The translations under genes were made by a program, and so were the position numbers. The notes under the pieces are model-generated. The model was not told the origin of the DNA, did no database searches, and was given only the letters and a program-made list of their open reading frames with translations. A stretch of DNA of 9,720 bases from PNKC01 sp039917655 (GTDB lineage Bacteria; Chloroflexota; Dehalococcoidia; Tepidiformales; Tepidiformaceae), in assembly GCA_039917655.1 (NCBI GenBank), contig JBDSJC010000201.1:1-9720 (forward strand). The letters are read 5' to 3'. This document shows positions 6,131 through 9,720 of this stretch, piece by piece (within the stretch, counting starts at the first letter, position 1; each line of letters opens with the position of its first letter).

Positions 6131-6469
6131 TCAGCCGGGGCTGGCAGCGGGCTCGATGATCGCCGACATGCTGCCGAGCGAGGTCTCCATCAGCGGGTCC
6201 GCGCCGTAGCTGTGGATCTGCTGCTGCTTCAGGCTCACTTCGTCCTTGCTCGCGGTCATCACGATCGCCTGGCCGTTTGAATCGACGATGCAGGCGATGG
6301 CGAATCCCTTGTCCCGCGAATAGCCGAAGATCGCACCGAGCATGGCAACCACGTACTGGTAGGTGTGGTGGTCGTCGTCGAGCAGGATGAGGTGGTAGGG
6401 CGGCTCGAGATGCGTCTCGGTGTCCGTATCTTCGATGACCTGTGTGCCGGGGTTCGGAAGGGTCGCCAT
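6131..6469 (-). CDS. clpS: ClpS-like adaptor of the ATP-dependent Clp protease
   Basis: 112 residues: a disordered acidic N-terminus (1-23) and a ClpS core (24-95). ClpS binds the ClpA/ClpC N-domain and delivers proteins with destabilising N-terminal residues. Seen: PPYHLILLDDDHHTYQYVVAML (23-44), aligning with the Escherichia coli region VNDDYTPMEFVIDVL; CIVDSNGQAIV (60-70), aligning with AVHYQGKAICG; and DEVSLKQQQIHSYGADPL. Two residues that contact the N-degron amino group in E. coli differ: Asn34 is Asp31 here and His66 is Asp63. The HTYxYVV form with IHSYGADP resembles the divergent ClpS-like group seen in planctomycetes and some other phyla. A short tail (SAIIEPAASPG) follows. Start ATG 6469 has no clear ribosome-binding site but has a TAGACT hexamer 9 nt upstream. 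No clpA/clpC lies in the window. Confidence 0.88.
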   Translation of the reverse strand: MATLPNPGTQVIEDTDTETHLEPPYHLILLDDDHHTYQYVVAMLGAIFGYSRDKGFAIACIVDSNGQAIVMTASKDEVSLKQQQIHSYGADPLMETSLGSMSAIIEPAASPG

Positions 6470-6478
6470 GGATCTGCC

Positions 6479-6484
6479 AGTCTA
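6479..6484 (-). promoter_or_regulatory. Predicted -10 of the clpS-like gene
   Basis: TAGACT on the minus strand, 9 nt before ATG 6469; a start 7 nt after it leaves a leader of about 3 nt. No convincing -35. Confidence 0.4.
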
Positions 6485-6563
6485 CCAAACGTAACGCGAG
6501 CGGCGACACGATTTTGGGCGGCCACCGCAGGTTGCGATGGGCGGCAGTGCCACCGGCCTCTTC

Positions 6564-6585
6564 GCGCTGCCTGCACAGGCGGCGC
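6564..6585. promoter_or_regulatory. Strong hairpin upstream of the portal gene
   Basis: GCGCTGCCT-GCAC-AGGCGGCGC pairs over 9 bp (one G-T), centred 45 nt before ATG 6620. There is no T-run, so it is either a factor-dependent stop or a structure in the portal gene's leader. It sits in the 150-bp gap between the divergent clpS-like and portal genes, where no TANNNT hexamer is placed for the portal gene. Confidence 0.35.
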
Positions 6586-6619
6586 ACCGTTTCCGGTAAC
6601 CCCCTGCCCGGAGACGCCC

Positions 6620-7936
6620 ATGCCCGCCCGCCGACCTTCCGCCGAACTGCCGCTCCCGATCCAGTTGCGCCGCCGCGACGAGGACCGTCTGCGCCGCTAC
6701 CGCGAAAACCTCGATTTCTACGAAGGCCGCCAATGGCCCGGCCGCGCGCGGAAAGGCGAACGGCGGCTCACCTTCAACTACGCCAAAGCGTTCGTCGATA
6801 AGGTCACGAGCTACCTGCTGAACGGCAATTCGATCCAGGTGGAGGCGCGCGACGGAGACACCGTTACGGGCCGCGACCGCGCTCGCACGGCCGAACGGGC
6901 GTTGCGCGAAGTAGAGGCGGCGAATGCCCTCGCCCAACTCGATTTCGAAACCGAACTGGACTGCGCGGTGCTTGGCGATGCGGCCTTCAAAGTGATCTGG
7001 GACACGGCGGAAGGCGCGGTCCGCATCAGCGCCCCGGACGTGCAGGGCTTATACGCCTGGCGCCAGCCCGATGACCCCTCGCGCGTCATCGCGGTCGCCG
7101 CGCAGTACCGGCTCGAACCGGGCAGCGACAACCGCCGGTTGATCACCGAGTACTGGACACCCCCGGCGTTCGAGCTATGGCGTGGCGATGACCTGATCGA
7201 GAGCGGTCCGAACCCGTACGGCTTTATCCCCTACATCGTCTTCCCGAACGTGCGGGAGCCGAAGCAGACGTGGGGTTCGAGCGATGTCCCGGCGCTGATC
7301 GCCTCCAGCCGGGAGTTGAACCGCGCCTACAGCCAACTCAGCCAGATCCTCGAACTCTCGGGCAACCCGATTGCGGTGCTCGAAGGGGTGGACAGCTCGG
7401 CCGATATCGCCGTCGAGCCGGGTGCGGTCTGGGAGGTGCCGGAGAACGCCAAGGCGTATCTGCTGGACCTCCTGAAGGGCGGCGGCGTGGCCCTCCATCG
7501 CGACTACATCGACCTGATCTACCGCACCCTGCATGACCTCGGCGAGTCGCCGCGGACGGCCTTCGGGCACAACCCGCAGGGGCTGAGCGGGATCGCCCTG
7601 AACACCGAACTGGACCCGATCGCCCGCAAGGTGATGCGCAAGCAACGCATCCGCGGCACGGTCTACGAACGCCGGGCGATGCTCATCCTGCGGCTCCTCC
7701 ACCAGTTTGCCGGGCTCGAAATCGAAGGGCTGCGGCCGGTCATGCACTGGGGGCCGATCCTGCCGATCGACCGCTCGCGGGAGGTGGCCGACGAAAGGTC
7801 GCTGGTGGAAGCCGGAATCCAATCGCGCCGCACAGCGACCGCCCACCTGGGGTTCGATGACCCGGACGCGGAGTGGGCGCGAGTGCGGGAGGAGATGGCG
7901 GGGCAGAGGCCCGCGGCTGAACCCCTGCTCCCCTGA
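6620..7936 (+). CDS. Phage portal protein (SPP1 gp6-like)
   Basis: 438 residues, a normal portal length (about 430-500). Portals form the dodecameric ring at one capsid vertex through which DNA is pumped and to which terminase and tail attach. Seen: N-terminal RRYRENLDFYEGRQWPG and LTFNYAKAFVDKVTSYLLNG (24-69), typical of the wing; an acidic-hydrophobic core with LDCAVLGDAAFKVIWD; NPYGFIPYIVFPNVREPKQT followed by WGSSDVPALI and RELNRAYSQLSQILELSGNP, the strongly conserved portal segment; and SPRTAFGHNPQGLSGIALN with the C-terminal helices. Reading frame is intact and codon choice looks like the host's. GGAGA at 6610-6614 lies 5 nt before ATG 6620; an in-frame upstream extension is non-coding. 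No terminase, protease, capsid or tail gene flanks it in this window, so it is an isolated portal: prophage remnant, dispersed gene-transfer-agent part, or co-opted gene. Confidence 0.88.
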   Translation: MPARRPSAELPLPIQLRRRDEDRLRRYRENLDFYEGRQWPGRARKGERRLTFNYAKAFVDKVTSYLLNGNSIQVEARDGDTVTGRDRARTAERALREVEAANALAQLDFETELDCAVLGDAAFKVIWDTAEGAVRISAPDVQGLYAWRQPDDPSRVIAVAAQYRLEPGSDNRRLITEYWTPPAFELWRGDDLIESGPNPYGFIPYIVFPNVREPKQTWGSSDVPALIASSRELNRAYSQLSQILELSGNPIAVLEGVDSSADIAVEPGAVWEVPENAKAYLLDLLKGGGVALHRDYIDLIYRTLHDLGESPRTAFGHNPQGLSGIALNTELDPIARKVMRKQRIRGTVYERRAMLILRLLHQFAGLEIEGLRPVMHWGPILPIDRSREVADERSLVEAGIQSRRTATAHLGFDDPDAEWARVREEMAGQRPAAEPLLP

Positions 7937-7955
7937 TGCGGCCCACTGTTGCGCA

Positions 7956-7987
7956 ATTGCAAGGAGCGACGCTTTCTACGTTGCAAT
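7956..7987. promoter_or_regulatory. Inverted repeat upstream of the globin gene
   Basis: ATTGCAA (7956-7962) and TTGCAAT (7981-7987) are perfect 7-nt inverted arms 18 nt apart. The right arm reaches the -35 region of the TAGGCT hexamer at 8007. It is a candidate operator; it does not match the FNR/CRP consensus. Confidence 0.35.
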
Positions 7988-8006
7988 CCCGTAACGCCGA
8001 GCGGCC

Positions 8007-8029
8007 TAGGCTCGCCGAATCACAGGGGG
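8007..8029 (+). promoter_or_regulatory. Predicted -10 and ribosome-binding site of the globin gene
   Basis: TAGGCT (8007-8012) ends 27 nt before ATG 8040; AGGGGG (8024-8029) is 10 nt before it. No good -35 (TTGCAA at 7981 gives a 20-bp spacer). Confidence 0.4.
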
Positions 8030-8039
8030 TACCACGGAT

Positions 8040-8477
8040 ATGCCGGAATCAAGTTTGTACGAAAGGGTCGGCGGGGCGTTTGCCATCGCTGCGGTGATCA
8101 ACCACTTCAGCGATGCGCTGGTGAAGAACCCGATCGTTGGCCAGGGATCTCAGAACCCAGCGCTCCGGGAATGGCACACGAACAACCTGGGCAGGCTGCC
8201 GGGCCTGAAATTCATGCGTACCCTGTGGGTTTGCAACATTTCGGGTGGACCTTTCGAATATGCAGCCACGAAACCGGGGAGCACTACTCTTGGCCTGGAG
8301 GAAGCCCATCGCGAACTCAAGATCTCGCCCGCGGAGTTCGATGAAGTGGCCGCCGAACTTGGACGTACGCTTGACCTCTTTAAGGTGCCGGAGCGGGAGA
8401 AGGGCGAGGTACTGACTGCGTTTGCGGCGCACAAGAGCGAGGTCAATGCGGGCTACACGGCCACGGCAGTGCGTTGA
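8040..8477 (+). CDS. Group 1 truncated hemoglobin-like protein
   Basis: 145-residue 2-over-2 globin; such haem proteins handle O2 or NO in the cytoplasm. Seen: SLYERVGGAFAIAAVINHFS (5-24) with the Gly-Gly turn, GRLPGLKFMRTLWVCNISGG (51-70, E helix and Gly-Gly turn), and LEEAHRELKISPAEFDEV with the proximal His90, then LGRTLDLFKVPEREKGEVL (G/H helices). The position normally filled by the distal Tyr B10 (FY in most truncated hemoglobins) is Ser24. The segment between GGPFEY and EEAH is a few residues longer than usual. These features match a soil-bacterial subgroup lacking Tyr B10, so ligand chemistry may differ. Start ATG 8040 is supported by AGGGGG and by the -10 spacing. Flanked by unrelated single genes. 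Confidence 0.82.
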   Translation: MPESSLYERVGGAFAIAAVINHFSDALVKNPIVGQGSQNPALREWHTNNLGRLPGLKFMRTLWVCNISGGPFEYAATKPGSTTLGLEEAHRELKISPAEFDEVAAELGRTLDLFKVPEREKGEVLTAFAAHKSEVNAGYTATAVR

Positions 8478-8510
8478 CTGGCGGATGGCGGATGCGGTTG
8501 CCGCGAGATT

Positions 8511-8538
8511 GCTGACGCTCAGCGCGAGTTCGGACTCG
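8511..8538 (+). terminator. Two adjacent small hairpins after the globin gene
   Basis: GCTGA-CGC-TCAGC (8511-8523) and CGAGT-TCGG-ACTCG (8525-8538), each a 5-bp stem, stand next to each other 34 nt after the stop. No T-run follows, so a role in termination or mRNA 3'-end protection is only a guess. Confidence 0.3.
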
Positions 8539-8577
8539 TAAGAGGGCTCGGCAGTGCTCTCGGCTAGCTGATCCCCG

Positions 8578-8583
8578 TATCCT
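8578..8583 (+). promoter_or_regulatory. Predicted -10 of the glycosylase gene
   Basis: TATCCT, the same hexamer as at the antitoxin, 8 nt before ATG 8592. A transcript from about 8590 would have a leader of 2 nt. No ribosome-binding site is visible, in line with a leaderless mRNA. No clear -35. Confidence 0.45.
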
Positions 8584-8591
8584 TGCACCCC

Positions 8592-9720
8592 ATGACACCC
8601 CCAATCCAGGTCTCCCGGCAGACGGCGCGCCGCTTCGTGCTCGGCAAGCAGGGGCTCTGGCCGGGGCGGCGCTGGGCCGGGAAGGACGGCGCTCGCGCGG
8701 CGGCGATCGCCACAGAGCACCTCCAGTTAGACCCCCTGGTGATCCTCGCGCGCAGCCACGACCTGATGCTCCACAGCCGCGTCGCCGGCTACCAGCCCGA
8801 GCTGTTCGATGAACTCGCTTACGCCGGCCGCGAGTTCTTCGATTGGGGAGGCTGGCTCGCCGTCCGGCCGATGACCGAGCTCCCCCACTGGCGGGTGCTG
8901 ATGCGTCGCAACCGCGGGCACGAAGGGATGGCGGTCATCGAACGGGAGCATGGCGGCGCAATCGAAGAGATGCGCACTGCCCTGCGTGAACGCCAGACCG
9001 TCTCGGGGCGCGATTTCCAGGCATCCGAACGCGCCGCCATCACCAATTACCGGGGGAGCAAGGACAGCTCGCTGGCGCTCTACTACCTCTGGCGCGTGGG
9101 CGAAGCGATGACTCACCACCGTGAGCGCTTCGAACGCGTCTACGCAGCCACCGAGCGCGTTGCGCCAGAACAGTTCATCCGCGAATCGTCGGACCAAGAA
9201 GCCGAACGGTTCATGGCGCTCAAGGCAGTCGCCTTCTCCGGCATCGGCCGCATCGGGCCGCTGAGCAAGCCTTTCGTGCGCCCCGTAAGCAGGCAGGAAG
9301 AGCTTGCCCTCGAACGCTCGCTCCTGGAGCGCGGGGATCTCGTCAGCGTCGCAGTCGAAGGCTGGAAGGGCACGCACTTCGTCCTCGGCAGCGATGTCCC
9401 GCTGCTCGAAGAGGTCGCGGGCGGCAAAGTCCCGGCGGCGTGGTCAGCGATAGAGACGACCAGCGAGCAGGAGGTGAGCTTCCTTTCGCCGCTGGACCCC
9501 GTCAGTGCTCGCGGCCGCGCAAAGCCGCTGTTCGATTTCGACTACGTCTGGGAGATCTACAAGCCCGCCCACCAGATGGTCTTCGGCCGCTATACCATGC
9601 CGATCCTCTGGGGTGACGAACTGGTTGGACGTCTGGATGCGAAGTTAGACCGCAAGGCGAACGCCCTCGTAGTCAATGGAGTCTGGCTCGAAGCCGCCGC
9701 GACCGGGAAGAGCGCCGAGT
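8592..9720 (+). CDS. Winged-helix DNA glycosylase, YcaQ/AlkX type, 3'-truncated by the window edge
   Basis: 376 complete codons are visible without a stop. The HTH_42 family contains bacterial glycosylases (AlkZ, and YcaQ also called AlkX) that excise bulky or crosslinked bases using tandem winged helices. Seen: VSRQTARRFVLGKQGLW (7-23), the TEHLQLDPLVILARSHDLML segment (41-60) containing QLD at 45-47, which fits the QxD catalytic motif of the YcaQ/AlkX branch and not the QxQ of AlkZ; a Trp/Tyr-rich middle (LALYYLWRVGEAMTHHRERF); and the family C-terminal stretch DYVWEIYKPAHQMVFGRYTM followed by PILWGDELVGRLDAKLDRKA. Residues missing at the C-terminus are probably few tens. Start ATG 8592 begins the conserved N-terminus and sits 8 nt after TATCCT. 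Whether it acts on interstrand crosslinks, as E. coli YcaQ does, cannot be told from sequence. Confidence 0.9.
   Translation, partial: MTPPIQVSRQTARRFVLGKQGLWPGRRWAGKDGARAAAIATEHLQLDPLVILARSHDLMLHSRVAGYQPELFDELAYAGREFFDWGGWLAVRPMTELPHWRVLMRRNRGHEGMAVIEREHGGAIEEMRTALRERQTVSGRDFQASERAAITNYRGSKDSSLALYYLWRVGEAMTHHRERFERVYAATERVAPEQFIRESSDQEAERFMALKAVAFSGIGRIGPLSKPFVRPVSRQEELALERSLLERGDLVSVAVEGWKGTHFVLGSDVPLLEEVAGGKVPAAWSAIETTSEQEVSFLSPLDPVSARGRAKPLFDFDYVWEIYKPAHQMVFGRYTMPILWGDELVGRLDAKLDRKANALVVNGVWLEAAATGKSAE

Noticed and set aside
7175..7846. Long minus-strand open frame opposite the portal gene
   Set aside because: It is a GC-driven shadow: the plus-strand portal shows family motifs along the same stretch, and the antisense translation has none.
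6620..7936. Part of a complete prophage
   Set aside because: No integrase, terminase, capsid, tail or attachment-site repeats are seen on either side within the window.
8479..8492. Tandem TGGCGGA pair after the globin gene
   Set aside because: Two copies of a 7-nt GC-rich word are expected by chance in this base composition; not a repeat array.
8049..9377. Two long minus-strand open frames opposite the globin and glycosylase genes
   Set aside because: Low-complexity composition and no motif, while the plus strand encodes two recognisable proteins.
1..9720. CRISPR array, tRNA, rRNA or insertion sequence
   Set aside because: No regularly spaced repeats, no tRNA cloverleaf or rRNA segments, no transposase motifs or terminal inverted repeats were found by reading both strands.

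Overview
The window is 9.7 kb of GC-rich, gene-dense chromosome from a free-living bacterium. The gene mix (acyl-CoA dehydrogenase, SDR, carboxymuconolactone-decarboxylase-like protein, a Uma2 nuclease, a membrane-tethered LuxR-type regulator, a PIN/Phd toxin-antitoxin pair) together with many leaderless-looking promoters resembles Chloroflexota, perhaps a Dehalococcoidia-like lineage. That placement is inference; no rRNA or marker gene is present and an actinobacterial-type or other soil lineage cannot be excluded.

Layout. 1-1565: 3' part of an acyl-CoA dehydrogenase followed 14 nt later by a Nudix hydrolase, probably one transcript. 1566-3503: a Uma2-family nuclease and a 411-residue protein with a LuxR-type HTH, one membrane segment and a cysteine-bearing extracytoplasmic domain; the two genes are preceded by near-copies of the same upstream element. 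3511-4160, minus strand: a Phd/YefM antitoxin and PIN-domain toxin that overlap by 4 nt, with a tandem 9-bp repeat over the antitoxin promoter. 4337-4468: a frameshifted remnant that copies the last codons of the LuxR-type gene, so the toxin-antitoxin pair sits between an intact and a broken copy of the same 3' end. 4562-6117: an SDR oxidoreductase and a carboxymuconolactone-decarboxylase-family protein. 6131-6469, minus: a divergent ClpS-like adaptor. 6620-7936: a phage portal protein with no other phage gene beside it. 8040-8477: a group 1 truncated hemoglobin. 8592-end: an incomplete YcaQ/AlkX-type winged-helix DNA glycosylase.

How the genes relate. Apart from ACAD-Nudix and the toxin-antitoxin pair, most genes look like single transcription units with their own promoter. 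Eight genes have a TANNNT hexamer in one of two positions: 27-28 nt before the start codon with a purine-rich ribosome-binding site (1632, 4562, 5569, 8040), or 6-9 nt before the start codon, which predicts leaderless or nearly leaderless mRNAs (2268, 4160 minus, 6469 minus, 8592). This regularity supports the chosen starts. No RNA gene, CRISPR array, insertion sequence or complete prophage is seen.
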